Below are positions 36,405 to 46,412 of a stretch of 64,000 nucleotides of DNA, piece after piece. The notes beneath the pieces are model-generated. The model was not told the DNA's origin. It made no database searches and saw nothing but the letters and a program-made list of their open reading frames with translations. The stretch's first letter is position 1; every line of letters starts with the position of its first letter. The stretch comes from Acidovorax delafieldii (GTDB taxonomy: Bacteria > Pseudomonadota > Gammaproteobacteria > Burkholderiales > Burkholderiaceae_C): positions 541,201-605,200 of the forward strand of contig NZ_VJWE01000012.1 of the NCBI RefSeq assembly GCF_007993815.1, written 5' to 3'. Made by a program: the position numbers and the translations under genes.

Positions 36405-38516
36405 ATGAATCCCTTCAACAACCCACTGCCGCCACACCAGCGGCATCCCACGCCGCATCCGGCGCTGGCCGGTGCGCCAACGCTGGCAGCTCATCCATCC
36501 CCGATGCAGTCAGCGCACCCTGTGCGTGCCCAGGCCACCGCGCCCCTCACACCGGTTGCCAGCAGCGCAGAGCTGGCCCAGCGCCAGCAGGCTTTGGCCC
36601 ACGCGGCGTTGCAACTGAAAGCCGAGCTGTTCGGCATCGACGATGTGATCGACCGCGTGATCAATGCCATCCGCGCCTGGTACGTGCTGCCGCAGCTCAT
36701 CACCCGGCCGGTCATCGTCTGCCTGTGGGGCCTGACCGGCACAGGCAAGACGCAGCTCACGCGGCGGCTGGCCCAGCTGCTGGGCTTTTACGACCGGTTT
36801 GTGGAAGTGCAGATGGACGGCTTCAGCCACGGCGCGAGCTACCGCAGCTCGTCCATCTCGGGCATGCTGGGCGACTCGGGCATCCACGAGGGCATGCCGG
36901 GCATCCTGGTGCTGGACGAGTTCCAGCGCTTTCGCACGATTGACACCAAGGGCGCCGACGTGAAGGTGGAGCGCTACCAGGACGTGTGGACACTGCTGTC
37001 CGACGGGCGCCTGCCACCCGCGTTGAGCGCACTGTCCAACATCGAGCGCAAGCTGGCCGATGCGCACTACGAGGCTGAGCGCGCCGAAGATGGCGATGAC
37101 GACCGCGCAGGCAAGAAGCCCTACCGCTTTCAACTGGACGCCTGGGATGCGCAAGAACTCAAGCGCATGCTGAAGCTGCAGGAGCCGCTGTCCGCCATCA
37201 TGCAGTGGCCGCCCGCCAAGGTGCAGGCGCTGTTTGCCAACTTTCAACAGTCCAGCCATGCATGGGAGACCGACTACAGCAAGCTGCTGGTGTTTATGTG
37301 CGGCAACCTCGACGAGATGTACCACGAGACCGCGCAGCGCGTGGAAGACTGCGACACCGATGCCGACATCTTTCACCGCCTGACCCGCAAGCTGTCGCTC
37401 ATCGATGTGAAGAAGGCGCTGGGCGAACGCTTCAAGCCCGAGCAGATCGCGCGGCTGGGCAATGAACATGTGGTCTACCCGTCGTTCAGCAAGGCGACGT
37501 ATGAGCGCCTCATCCATAACCTGTGCACACGCTATGTGGACGATATTGCAGCGCAATGCGGCGTGCGGTTTGCCATCGGGCAGGATGTGCTGAGCGAGCT
37601 GTATGCCAACGCGGTGTTCCCTGCGCAGGGCACGCGGCCACTGTTCTCGTCGGTGCATGCGATCCTGAGCGCCAACCTGGTCAACGCGGCGTTGTGGGTG
37701 GTGCAGGAGCAGCTCTCAACGGACCAGGAGTTCGCCATTCACCTGGCGCCCGACAAGCGCCACCTGCTGGTGTCGGGCCAAGGACCGGAGGGCGCAGTTC
37801 AGGCCGCGTTTGCGGTGACGCTGGAGCTGAACCGGCTCAAGCAACGTGCCAATGCAGACTTTCGTGCCCTGCTGGCGGTGCACGAGGCGGGTCACGGGCT
37901 GGCGTACTGCGTGTTGTTCGGCCACGCTCCGCAAGAGGTGAAGATCAACATTGCCTCGTTCGAGGGCGGCTACAACAGCTTCTCCAGCCTCAAGGCCACC
38001 ACGCGCCAGAACGCGCTCGACATGATGTGCGTAGGCTTGGCAGGCCGCGTGGCAGAAGAGCTGGTGTTTGGCGAAATGGCCTGCACCACGGGCGCCGAGC
38101 AGGACTTGAAGCAGGTGACGGCCGAGGCAGCGCGCTACATCCGCCACCATGGCTTTGGCGCGCGGCTGGCCCGCACCGATGTCACCGTGGAGATGGACAA
38201 CCATGTCAACACCGACATCGGCCCGAGCAACAAGGCCATCGAGGCGCTGATGCAGCAGCAATACCAGCGTGCCCAGGCGCTGCTGACCACGCACCATGAG
38301 GCACTGGGGCGCACGGTGGACGCCTTGCTGGCACACGGCACCATCGCCCCTGCGGAGATGGTGGCGCTGCTCCAGGGCTGCGGCATTGCGCTGGCGCCCC
38401 CCTCAGATGCCGCAGGCACCCTGCCCGAAGAAGGCCTGGTGCTGGAGCCTTTTGGTGCCAAACTCAGCGCGTTTCGCGCGCGCGGGGCGGCATCCGCTGC
38501 ACCCCAGCTGGCGTAA
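36405..38516 (+). CDS. soluble chimera of Clp/Hsp100-type AAA+ ATPase and FtsH-type M41 zinc peptidase
   Basis: This 703-residue protein has no membrane helix. Residues 1-60 are Pro/Ala/His-rich. The AAA+ module (about 70-425) has Walker A GLTGTGKT (109-116, Lys115), Walker B ILVLDEF (Asp171, Glu172), a sensor-1 Asn in VFMCGNLDE, a putative arginine finger Arg350 in KPEQIARLGNE, and sensor-2 GTRPL (409-413). The last two resemble ClpA/ClpB and ClpX rather than FtsH. The C-terminal part (about 480-660) is an M41 peptidase: zinc motif HEAGH at 493-497, AGRVAEELVFG, and third-ligand Asp567 in TTGAEQDLKQ. All catalytic residues are present, so an active ATP-dependent zinc protease is predicted. 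It follows a small basic gene by one base and precedes a two-helix membrane protein gene. Confidence 0.85.
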   Translation: MNPFNNPLPPHQRHPTPHPALAGAPTLAAHPSPMQSAHPVRAQATAPLTPVASSAELAQRQQALAHAALQLKAELFGIDDVIDRVINAIRAWYVLPQLITRPVIVCLWGLTGTGKTQLTRRLAQLLGFYDRFVEVQMDGFSHGASYRSSSISGMLGDSGIHEGMPGILVLDEFQRFRTIDTKGADVKVERYQDVWTLLSDGRLPPALSALSNIERKLADAHYEAERAEDGDDDRAGKKPYRFQLDAWDAQELKRMLKLQEPLSAIMQWPPAKVQALFANFQQSSHAWETDYSKLLVFMCGNLDEMYHETAQRVEDCDTDADIFHRLTRKLSLIDVKKALGERFKPEQIARLGNEHVVYPSFSKATYERLIHNLCTRYVDDIAAQCGVRFAIGQDVLSELYANAVFPAQGTRPLFSSVHAILSANLVNAALWVVQEQLSTDQEFAIHLAPDKRHLLVSGQGPEGAVQAAFAVTLELNRLKQRANADFRALLAVHEAGHGLAYCVLFGHAPQEVKINIASFEGGYNSFSSLKATTRQNALDMMCVGLAGRVAEELVFGEMACTTGAEQDLKQVTAEAARYIRHHGFGARLARTDVTVEMDNHVNTDIGPSNKAIEALMQQQYQRAQALLTTHHEALGRTVDALLAHGTIAPAEMVALLQGCGIALAPPSDAAGTLPEEGLVLEPFGAKLSAFRARGAASAAPQLA

Positions 38517-38550
38517 CACCCAGCACGAAGGCGAAGGACCAAGGATCAAA

Positions 38551-39048
38551 ATGGCCAGCGGGTTTTCCGAGTCCGGTGACGGGCTGCACTACGCCGAGCA
38601 CATCTCGGTGCCGATGCGCCTCTTTGTGGGCACCATTGCGCTGGGCATGTTCCTGATTCCTGTTCCCTTTGTGATGCACGCCACGGCCCGGACGCCGTGG
38701 CTGCACCTGCTGTTGGCCGCCGCGTGTGTGGTGGCGGCCTGCGCCATGGGTGCGCTGTTTTTGGCGATTGCTCTGGGGCGGGTGCTGACGCTACATTTCG
38801 ACCCAGCCAGGCGCCAGGTGCGGCGCACCTCGCGCTGGCCGCTGGTGGGCCGCACTGTGCACATTGCGTTTGATCGCTTTGCACCACCAGAGGTGGTGGA
38901 ACGCACCTCAGAAGACGGCCCCTACCATGTGCTGCGCCTGACAGTGCGTGGCGAGCGCCCCATGCACCTGGGCGGGTTTGACCGGCGGGAAGATGCCGAA
39001 CGCTGGCGCAGCCGCATCGCAGCGCTGTTCGTCGGTCACCCTGGCTGA
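38551..39048 (+). CDS. small integral membrane protein of unknown function
   Basis: This 165-residue protein has two hydrophobic segments (about residues 23-44 and 50-75: RLFVGTIALGMFLIPVPFVM and LHLLLAAACVVAACAMGALFLAIAL) and then a soluble domain of about 90 residues. That domain has regular strands (LTLHFDPARRQVRRTSRWPL, HIAFDRFAPPEVVERTS) resembling a pleckstrin-like or bPH-type fold; the resemblance is only suggestive. It begins 34 bases after the AAA-M41 gene and may belong to the same operon, giving the soluble protease a membrane partner. An AAGGA-like site precedes the ATG at 38551. Confidence 0.65.
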   Translation: MASGFSESGDGLHYAEHISVPMRLFVGTIALGMFLIPVPFVMHATARTPWLHLLLAAACVVAACAMGALFLAIALGRVLTLHFDPARRQVRRTSRWPLVGRTVHIAFDRFAPPEVVERTSEDGPYHVLRLTVRGERPMHLGGFDRREDAERWRSRIAALFVGHPG

Positions 39049-39134
39049 GCGTGCAAATCCCAGCACCCGGTCGCTAAGGACACTTATCATTCGCTCCTCG
39101 CGCATTACCACCACTGCCCCAAACACCTTTCTCC

Positions 39135-40477
<1,343 letters not shown>

Positions 40478-40481
<4 letters not shown>

Positions 40482-41392
40482 GAGCGGGTGAAAGTCTCGC
40501 GCGCGGCCGCCACGGCGCGCGCCACCTGCGCAATCGCCGCATCCCGCTGCTCCGGCGACGCCTTGGAGCGCGTGAGGTAACAGGTCACCAGCACCGGCGC
40601 GCCGCCGCCCGCGGGCCACAACACGCCAATGTCGTTGGCCGTGCCGCTCTCGCCCGCCGTGCCCGTCTTGTCGCCCACCTTCCAGCCCGGCACACCGGCA
40701 CGCAGGCGCTTATCGCCCGTGCTGGTCTCCACCAGCCAGCGCTGCAGCCAGGCCCGGGACATGGAGCTGAGCGCGTTGCCCAGCACCAGTTTCTGCATGG
40801 TCTGCAGCATGGCCAGCGGCGTGGTGGTGTCACGCGGGTCGCCCACGGCAGCCTCATTCAGCGTGGGCTCGGTGCGGTCCAGCCGCGTGACCTCGTCACC
40901 CAGCGAACGCACGAACGCGGTGAACCCGGCCGGGCCGCCATGGCGGGCCAGCAGCACATTGGCAGCGGTGTTGTCGCTCAGGCTGACGGTGGCAGAGCAC
41001 AGCTCACCCACCGTCAGGCCGCCACCATCGCCCGCGCGCGGGCCGCTGACGGGCGAGTACGCCACCACGTCGGTGGCCGGGTAATGCACGCGCGCTTCCA
41101 ACCGCTCCTTGCCCTGGTCCACCAGAGCCAGCATCCAGCCGGCCAACACCAGCTTGAAGGTGCTGGCCATGGCAAAACGCTCGTCCTGCCGCCAGCCCAG
41201 CGCCAGGCCCGACCCGGTGTCCAGCATGGCCACCCCCAGACGGCCCTGGGCGGCGCGTTCGATGCTGGCGAGGGCATCGTTCCATGCGCTGGCGGTCTGC
41301 TCGCGGCGGTCTGAGTTGCTGGCAGCTGCACAACCCCATAAAGGCATGGCCGTGGCGGCCATCAAACCCAAGGAAAACTGTCTTCTTTGCAT
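40478..41392 (-). CDS. class A serine beta-lactamase, predicted Tat-exported lipoprotein
   Basis: This 304-residue protein has all class A motifs: STFK with nucleophile Ser77 and Lys80, SDN at 139-141, the omega-loop EPTLN (Glu175, Asn179) and KTG at 242-244. The N-terminus MQRRQFSLGL has a twin-arginine motif and is followed by a lipobox ending at Cys21 (MPLWGC), so a Tat-exported, lipid-anchored enzyme is likely. The ATG at 41392 is chosen because it puts the twin arginines at residues 3-4. It is divergent from a LysR gene with an 11-base inverted repeat between them, the AmpR/BlaA arrangement of inducible chromosomal beta-lactamases. Its spectrum cannot be predicted. Confidence 0.93.
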
Positions 41393-41464
41393 ATCGATTG
41401 AAAGCGTAGTGGGGAACAAGGCCCGAACAATACGAGGGTTCAGCCCCCAGCACCATCGACAATA

Positions 41465-41505
41465 ATTGCCAAAAGCCCCAAGAAAAACTTTGACCTTTTG
41501 GCAAT
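41465..41505. promoter_or_regulatory. 11-base inverted repeat between beta-lactamase and LysR genes
   Basis: ATTGCCAAAAG (41465-41475) and CTTTTGGCAAT (41495-41505) are perfect 11-base arms 19 bases apart. The right arm touches the LysR start codon at 41506, covering the place of its ribosome binding site. The left arm is 73 bases from the beta-lactamase start. This is a plausible AmpR-type operator giving both autorepression and activation of the enzyme gene; the role is inferred. Confidence 0.7.
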
Positions 41506-42396
41506 ATGCACCTGCCGCTCAACGCCCTGCGGGCCTTCGAGGCCGCGGCCCGCCACCTGAACCTCACGCGCGCCGCCCAGGAGCTGCACGTGACCCAAAC
41601 CGCCGTGAGCCAGCACATCCGCAAGCTGGAGGACCGGCTGGGCAAGCCTCTGTTCCGCCGCCTGCCACGCGGCCTGGCGCTGACGGACGAAGGCCAAGCC
41701 CTGCTGCCGGTGGTGGTGGAATCGTTTGGCAACCTGCAGCGCGCCCTGGAGAAGCTGGGCGACACCCGCCCGCGTGAGGTGCTGACCGTGGGCGCCGTGG
41801 GCACCTTCGCGGTGGGCTGGCTGCTACCCCGGCTGCGCGACTTTCAGCAGACCTGCCCCTTTGTGGACCTGCGCCTGCTCACGCACAACAACCGGGTGGA
41901 CATGGCGGGCGAAGGGCTGGACTACGCCATCCGCTTTGGCGACGGCGCATGGCACGGCACGCAGGCCGACCGCATCATGGATGCGCCCATGTCCGTGATG
42001 TGCTCGCCCGCCTTGGCCCGTGGCCTGCGCACGGTGGCCGACCTGGCGCGCCAGCCCTTGCTGCGCAGCTACCGCACCGACGAATGGACGGCCTGGTTCG
42101 AGGCTGCGGGTGCGCCCTGCCCCGTGGTGCGTGGCGCGGTGTTCGACTCGTCCCTGACGCTGGCCGAGGCGGCGGCGCAGGGCGCGGGCATGGCACTGTT
42201 GCCAGTGAAGATGTTCGCGCGCGAACTGCAGCAGGGCCGCCTGGCGCAGCCCTTTGCACAAGAGCTGCACCGGGGCGCCTACTGGCTGACCCGCTTGCAA
42301 TCGCGCACCACCACGGGGGCCATGGCGGCGTTCCGGGACTGGCTGATGTCACAGGCCAGCGTCACAGTGGGTGCCGGGACTGAAGAATTGGGATGA
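41506..42396 (+). CDS. LysR-family regulator of the beta-lactamase (AmpR/GcvA-like)
   Basis: This 296-residue protein starts MHLPLNALRAFEAAARHLNLTRAAQELHVTQTAVSQHIRKLEDRLGKPLFRRLPRGLALTDEG in segments typical of the AmpR/GcvA branch. The effector domain follows (VGAVGTFAVGWLLPRLRDFQ, then GLDYAIRFGDGAWHG). AmpR proteins sense muropeptides and control divergent beta-lactamase genes. No clear ribosome binding site is seen, since one arm of the inverted repeat abuts the ATG; a leaderless transcript or weak initiation are possible. A dispersed repeat begins directly after its stop. Confidence 0.92.
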   Translation: MHLPLNALRAFEAAARHLNLTRAAQELHVTQTAVSQHIRKLEDRLGKPLFRRLPRGLALTDEGQALLPVVVESFGNLQRALEKLGDTRPREVLTVGAVGTFAVGWLLPRLRDFQQTCPFVDLRLLTHNNRVDMAGEGLDYAIRFGDGAWHGTQADRIMDAPMSVMCSPALARGLRTVADLARQPLLRSYRTDEWTAWFEAAGAPCPVVRGAVFDSSLTLAEAAAQGAGMALLPVKMFARELQQGRLAQPFAQELHRGAYWLTRLQSRTTTGAMAAFRDWLMSQASVTVGAGTEELG

Positions 42397-42452
42397 TTTT
42401 GGCCGGTAGCGCTAGTGGATCATGCGCCAGAAGCTATCAATTACATAGCAAA
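42397..42452 (-). repeat. dispersed palindromic repeat, copy after the LysR gene
   Basis: On the minus strand: TTTGCTATGTAATTGATAGC, then GGCGCATGATCCACTAGCGC, then TACCGGCC. It starts at the first base after the LysR stop codon and ends 32 bases before the HD-GYP stop, between convergent genes. Confidence 0.85.
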
Positions 42453-42483
42453 CGTACGCCGTGATGCACGGGGTGCAGCGGTG

Positions 42484-44112
42484 TCAAAACCCCATCGCCG
42501 CCACATCCACCCCGTCCACCTGCCCTGCATCCAGAAACTGCTGGCCATAGCGCAGGTACACCCCTTCGCGCACAAACACCTCGAACAGGTCGGGGTCGAT
42601 GTGCCCGTTGTCCCGCATCCTGCACATGATGGCCAGCGCCTGCGACAGGGTCATGCCACTCTTGTAGGGCCTGTCTGCGGCCGTCAGCGCCTCAAAGATG
42701 TCGGCAATGCCCATCATGCGGGCCTGCAGCGACATCTGCTGGCGCGTGAGGCCACGCGGATAGCCCTTGCCGTCCATGCGTTCGTGGTGGCCCCCAGCGT
42801 ATTCGGGCACGTTTTGGAGGTGGCGCGGCCAGGGCAGCGTCTCCAGCATCTTGATGGTGGCAACGATGTGGTAGTTGATGGTGTCGCGCTCGGCCTGGTT
42901 CAACGTTCCGGACCGGATGGTGAGGTTCTCCACTTCCTCCCCCGTCAAAAAGCTCGTTTGCACACCCTGCGGGTTGCGCCAGTGACGCATGGCGGCAATA
43001 TCGCGCACACGCTGCTGGTCTTCGGGGCGCATGGCCTCGGTGCCGGTGTTGCTGCGGCGCAGAAACTCGCGGTCTTCCTCCAGCGCATGGATCTCGTGCT
43101 GCAGGGCCTGCAGCTCCTGGCCTTCAGCCCGCGCGTCCACCACCGCACGCAGCGCCAGCTGGCGGCGCAGCGCGGCCAGTTCGGCATCGCGCTTGAGCAC
43201 TTCAAACCGCGTGTCCACCAGGCCGATGCGGTCGTAGATGGTCTGCAGCTTGGTGGCCTTGTCCACCACGTGCACAGGCGTGGTGATCTTGCCGCAGTCG
43301 TGCAGCAGGCCCGCCATCTTGAGCTCGTAGCGGTCGCGATCGCTCATCTTGAACGCGGCCAACGGCCCCTCGCGGGTGGCATCCACAGCCTCGGCCAGCA
43401 TCATCGTGAGGGCGGGCACGCGCTGACAGTGGCCGCCGGTGTAGGGCGATTTTTCGTCGATGGCCAGGTTGATGAGGTTCACGAACGACTCGAACAGGCG
43501 TTCGAGCTGCGTGATGAGCAGCCGGTTGGTGAGCGCAATGGCCGCCTGCGAGGCCAGCGACTCGGCCAGGCTCTGGTCGGCCTGCGAGAAGGTGATGACC
43601 TCGCCCGTGTCCGGGTCGCGCGCATTGATGAGCTGCAGCACGCCGATGAGTTCGAGGTCGTGGTTCTTCATCGGCACCGTGAGGAACGACTGCGACCGGT
43701 AGCCCGTGCGCTGGTCAAACGCGCGTGTGCCCGAAAAATCAAACCCTGCCGCGCTGTAGGCGTCGGCAATGTTCACCGTGCGGTCGTGGATGGCCGCGTG
43801 GGCCGCCACCAGCGAATCATTGGGCCCGCCGTCGGCCGTGCGCAACGGTAACAGCGGCAGGTCGATGGGTTTGCCCGTGGTGCCCCCCAGGTTGATGCCC
43901 AGCGAGTCGGTTCGCAATATCTCGAACTTGAGCGCCGACTGGTCTTCCGTCACGCTGTAGAGCGTGCCGCCGTCGGCCCCGGTGATGGTCTTGGCGGCCT
44001 CCAGGATGTTCTCCAGCAGCCGGTCGATGTCCCGCTCGCGCGAGAGCGCAGCGCCAATGCCGTTGAGCTGCTCCAGCCGACGGAACAGATTGAGAGTGGA
44101 TTCCTTGCTCAT
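42484..44112 (-). CDS. GAF/HD-GYP cyclic-di-GMP phosphodiesterase with inserted coiled coil
   Basis: This 542-residue cytoplasmic protein has an N-terminal GAF domain (about 15-195: LEQLNGIGAALSRERDIDRLLENIL to GVLQLINARD) and a C-terminal HD-GYP domain. The metal-binding HD pair is His271-Asp272 in GLLHDCGKITTP; the GYP motif is at 450-452 in HHERMDGKGYPRGL. The HD-to-GYP distance is about 178 residues, more than double the usual 60-70. The extra stretch (about 290-400) is charged and probably coiled coil (FEVLKRDAELAALRRQ, LQALQHEIHALEEDREFL). It should hydrolyse cyclic-di-GMP under GAF control. The ATG at 44112 has an AAGGTGG-like site. Confidence 0.9.
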   Translation of the reverse strand: MSKESTLNLFRRLEQLNGIGAALSRERDIDRLLENILEAAKTITGADGGTLYSVTEDQSALKFEILRTDSLGINLGGTTGKPIDLPLLPLRTADGGPNDSLVAAHAAIHDRTVNIADAYSAAGFDFSGTRAFDQRTGYRSQSFLTVPMKNHDLELIGVLQLINARDPDTGEVITFSQADQSLAESLASQAAIALTNRLLITQLERLFESFVNLINLAIDEKSPYTGGHCQRVPALTMMLAEAVDATREGPLAAFKMSDRDRYELKMAGLLHDCGKITTPVHVVDKATKLQTIYDRIGLVDTRFEVLKRDAELAALRRQLALRAVVDARAEGQELQALQHEIHALEEDREFLRRSNTGTEAMRPEDQQRVRDIAAMRHWRNPQGVQTSFLTGEEVENLTIRSGTLNQAERDTINYHIVATIKMLETLPWPRHLQNVPEYAGGHHERMDGKGYPRGLTRQQMSLQARMMGIADIFEALTAADRPYKSGMTLSQALAIMCRMRDNGHIDPDLFEVFVREGVYLRYGQQFLDAGQVDGVDVAAMGF

Positions 44113-44203
44113 GCGACCACCTTGCAAGCAGCGTTGGTAACCCCGCATCGTAACGAAAGGTGACAGCTATCATCCCCCTTCCTGTTTCAAAAACGCCTTT
44201 TTC

Positions 44204-45205
44204 GTGGACTCGGTCACACCCCGCTATCTCACTGCCGCGCTTTATCAGTTTGTGGACCTGCCAGACTTTGCCGCCCTGCGCGAGCCCCTGCAGTCCCTGT
44301 GCGACGCGAACGGCGTGCGCGGCATGCTGTTGCTGGCGCCCGAGGGCATCAACGGCACCATTGCGGGCGAACCGCAGGGCGTGCATGCGGTGTTGGCCTG
44401 GCTGCGCAGCGATGCGCGCTTTGCCGCCCTGCAGCACAAGGAGGCGCTGGCCGAGCGCATGCCCTTCTACCGCATGCGCGTGCGCCTCAAGCGCGAGATC
44501 GTCACCCTGGGCGTGCCAGGCCTGAACCCCGCACGCAACGCAGGCACCTATGTGAAGCCCGAAGACTGGAACGCCCTCATCGACGACCCGGGCGTGGTGG
44601 TGGTGGACACACGCAATGACTACGAGGTGGGCATTGGCACGTTTGAGCGCGCCATCAACCCGCACACGCAGACCTTTGCAGAGTTTCCGGCCTGGGTAGA
44701 AAAAGAGAAACAACCCGGCGGCGTGCTGGCGGGCAAGCCCAAAGTCGCCATGTTCTGCACTGGCGGCATCCGGTGCGAAAAGTCCACCGCGTTCCTCAAG
44801 TCACAAGGCTTTGACGAGGTGTACCACCTGGAAGGCGGCATCCTCAAGTACCTGGAAACCGTACCCGAAGAATCCAGCCGCTGGCACGGCGACTGCTTTG
44901 TGTTCGACGAACGCGTGTCCGTAGGCCATGGCCTCGCACCGGGCCACCACCAGCTGTGCCGATCCTGCCGCATGCCGCTGGGCGAAGCCGAGTTGCAATC
45001 ACCGCACTACGTGCCCGGTGTGAGCTGTCCGTATTGCCACGGCACCCGCACACCCGAGCAGGAACGCGCCCTGGCCGAGCGCGAGCGGCAGATGCAGCTG
45101 GCCCGGCAGCGTGGGCAAGAGCACATCGGCGCGCAGCAACCCGGCCGCCCCACACGCGCTGTGGCCAAGCACGCAGAGGACGATGGCATGGATGGCACAA
45201 CATGA
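44204..45205 (+). CDS. trhO: tRNA uridine(34) hydroxylase, rhodanese family
   Basis: This 333-residue protein matches TrhO (YceA), which makes 5-hydroxyuridine at position 34 of tRNA using oxygen. It has the N-terminal UPF0176 domain ([19 protein letters not shown]), a rhodanese domain with the active loop CTGGIRC (residues 185-191), and a C-terminal region with CRSCR and CPYCHG zinc-finger-like cysteines. GTG at 44204 is the best start because the family sequence begins within ten residues; no clear ribosome binding site precedes it. Its stop overlaps the start of the GST gene (ATGA). Confidence 0.94.
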   Translation: MDSVTPRYLTAALYQFVDLPDFAALREPLQSLCDANGVRGMLLLAPEGINGTIAGEPQGVHAVLAWLRSDARFAALQHKEALAERMPFYRMRVRLKREIVTLGVPGLNPARNAGTYVKPEDWNALIDDPGVVVVDTRNDYEVGIGTFERAINPHTQTFAEFPAWVEKEKQPGGVLAGKPKVAMFCTGGIRCEKSTAFLKSQGFDEVYHLEGGILKYLETVPEESSRWHGDCFVFDERVSVGHGLAPGHHQLCRSCRMPLGEAELQSPHYVPGVSCPYCHGTRTPEQERALAERERQMQLARQRGQEHIGAQQPGRPTRAVAKHAEDDGMDGTT

Positions 45206-45873
45206 CCGCCCTGCCCGTCCTGTACTCGTTCCGCCGCTGCCCCTATGCCATGCGCGCCCGCCTGGCCCTGGCCGTGAGCGGCCAGGTTTGCGAACTGCGC
45301 GAGGTGGTGCTCAAAAGCAAGCCCCAGGGGTTGCTGCAGGCATCGCCCAAGGGCACGGTGCCCGTGCTGGTGTTGCCCAGCAGCCAGGTGCTGGAGCAGA
45401 GCCTGGACATCATGCTGTGGGCGCTGCGACAACACGACCCTGAAGGCTGGCTCACCCCCAGCCATGGCAGCCTGGAAGACATGCTCGCGCTGATTGCTGA
45501 ATGCGATGGCCCGTTCAAGCAGGCGCTGGACCGGTGCAAGTACCCCAGCAGATACCCGGACGCTGACATGGACGCGGAACACGCCCAAGCCGTGGCCTGG
45601 TTGGGTGCGCTGGAGGCGCGTCTCTCACCACATCGGCCTTACCTGTTCGGCACCCACGCGGCCCTGGCCGACATGGCGATTGCGCCTTTTGTGCGGCAGT
45701 TTGCAGGCATTGATGCCGACTGGTGGACCGCACAGCCGTGGCCCCGCCTGCAGGCCTGGCTGGCGCAATGGCAGGCCAGTCCGCTGTTTGGCCAGGTGAT
45801 GCCCAAACTGCCCGCATGGGTTGACGGTACACAAGGCGTACCGTTCCCGCATGGCACCGGTATGCCAGGCTGA
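45202..45873 (+). CDS. glutathione S-transferase family protein
   Basis: This 223-residue protein has a thioredoxin-fold N-terminal domain starting [24 protein letters not shown], with a glutaredoxin-like C-P-Y-A motif in place of the usual Ser or Tyr. The segment [24 protein letters not shown] gives the cis-Pro and glutathione-binding Glu-Ser pair. The helical C-terminal domain has the N-capping region [18 protein letters not shown]. The Cys suggests deglutathionylation activity of the Omega or GrxB type. Its ATG overlaps the trhO stop by four bases. Confidence 0.88.
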   Translation: MTALPVLYSFRRCPYAMRARLALAVSGQVCELREVVLKSKPQGLLQASPKGTVPVLVLPSSQVLEQSLDIMLWALRQHDPEGWLTPSHGSLEDMLALIAECDGPFKQALDRCKYPSRYPDADMDAEHAQAVAWLGALEARLSPHRPYLFGTHAALADMAIAPFVRQFAGIDADWWTAQPWPRLQAWLAQWQASPLFGQVMPKLPAWVDGTQGVPFPHGTGMPG

Positions 45874-45936
45874 AGCTGTCGCACTGGCCCGCTTGAGATT
45901 GGTGCTTTGGGTACCATCTCTTCTACAAAACACCAT

Positions 45937-45970
45937 GCTCCGTGACGCTAGAGGTTGCCACGGAGCAACC
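45937..45970 (+). other. overlapping hairpins upstream of a small gene
   Basis: GCTCCGTG (45937-45944) pairs perfectly with CACGGAGC (45959-45966). GGTTGC (45953-45958) pairs with GCAACC (45965-45970). The two stems share bases 45965-45966, so they compete. No T-run follows. The region is the leader of the 72-residue gene. A regulatory role is speculative. Confidence 0.35.
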
Positions 45971-46059
45971 CCTCTTCGCTTCATGCAAAGCACAGCCTCC
46001 TCAGGGCTTTACCGCGCAGAGCCATCTCCAAGCCACCCCATCGACCCTGTAGCCCCTGC

Positions 46060-46278
46060 ATGAAAATCATCGACGAAATGTTGAACCTGGACCTGCTCAC
46101 CCACGAGCAGCACCTGCAAATCAGTGCATGGATCGCGCGCTCCGCGTCGCCGGAAGAGATATTGCAAATGCCTGCGCCACTGTGGCAGGCCGTAGAACGC
46201 GCCAGCCAGACCATGGGCATCAACGAAGACCTTCTGCGTCCGCCCTCGCTGGACGCAGGGGACATGGTGCTTGGATAG
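46060..46278 (+). CDS. small protein of unknown function
   Basis: This 72-residue frame begins MKIIDEMLNLDLLTHEQHLQISAWIARSASPEEIL in two predicted helices and ends LLRPPSLDAGDMVLG. It is acidic, has no signal peptide or membrane segment, and I do not recognise the family. No clear ribosome binding site precedes the ATG, but the codon usage looks coding and the following terminator gives the unit a natural end. It lies between the GST gene and a convergent dsbB. Confidence 0.55.
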   Translation: MKIIDEMLNLDLLTHEQHLQISAWIARSASPEEILQMPAPLWQAVERASQTMGINEDLLRPPSLDAGDMVLG

Positions 46279-46359
46279 CCAACCTTGTGCGCTTTCATGC
46301 GACCAGGTGGGACTGCGCTCGGAGCAGGAACACCGGCGCTGGCAGCCCTTCCCATAACG

Positions 46360-46387
46360 AAAAAGGCGCTCCCTGGAGCGCCTTTTT
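46360..46387. terminator. bidirectional terminator before dsbB
   Basis: AAAAAGGCGCTCC (46360-46372) and GGAGCGCCTTTTT (46375-46387) form a perfect 13-base arm pair. It lies between the small gene and convergent dsbB and has A and T runs on its two sides. Confidence 0.92.
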
Positions 46388-46412
46388 CATGCAAGCCCAT
46401 GCCTCACAGGCA

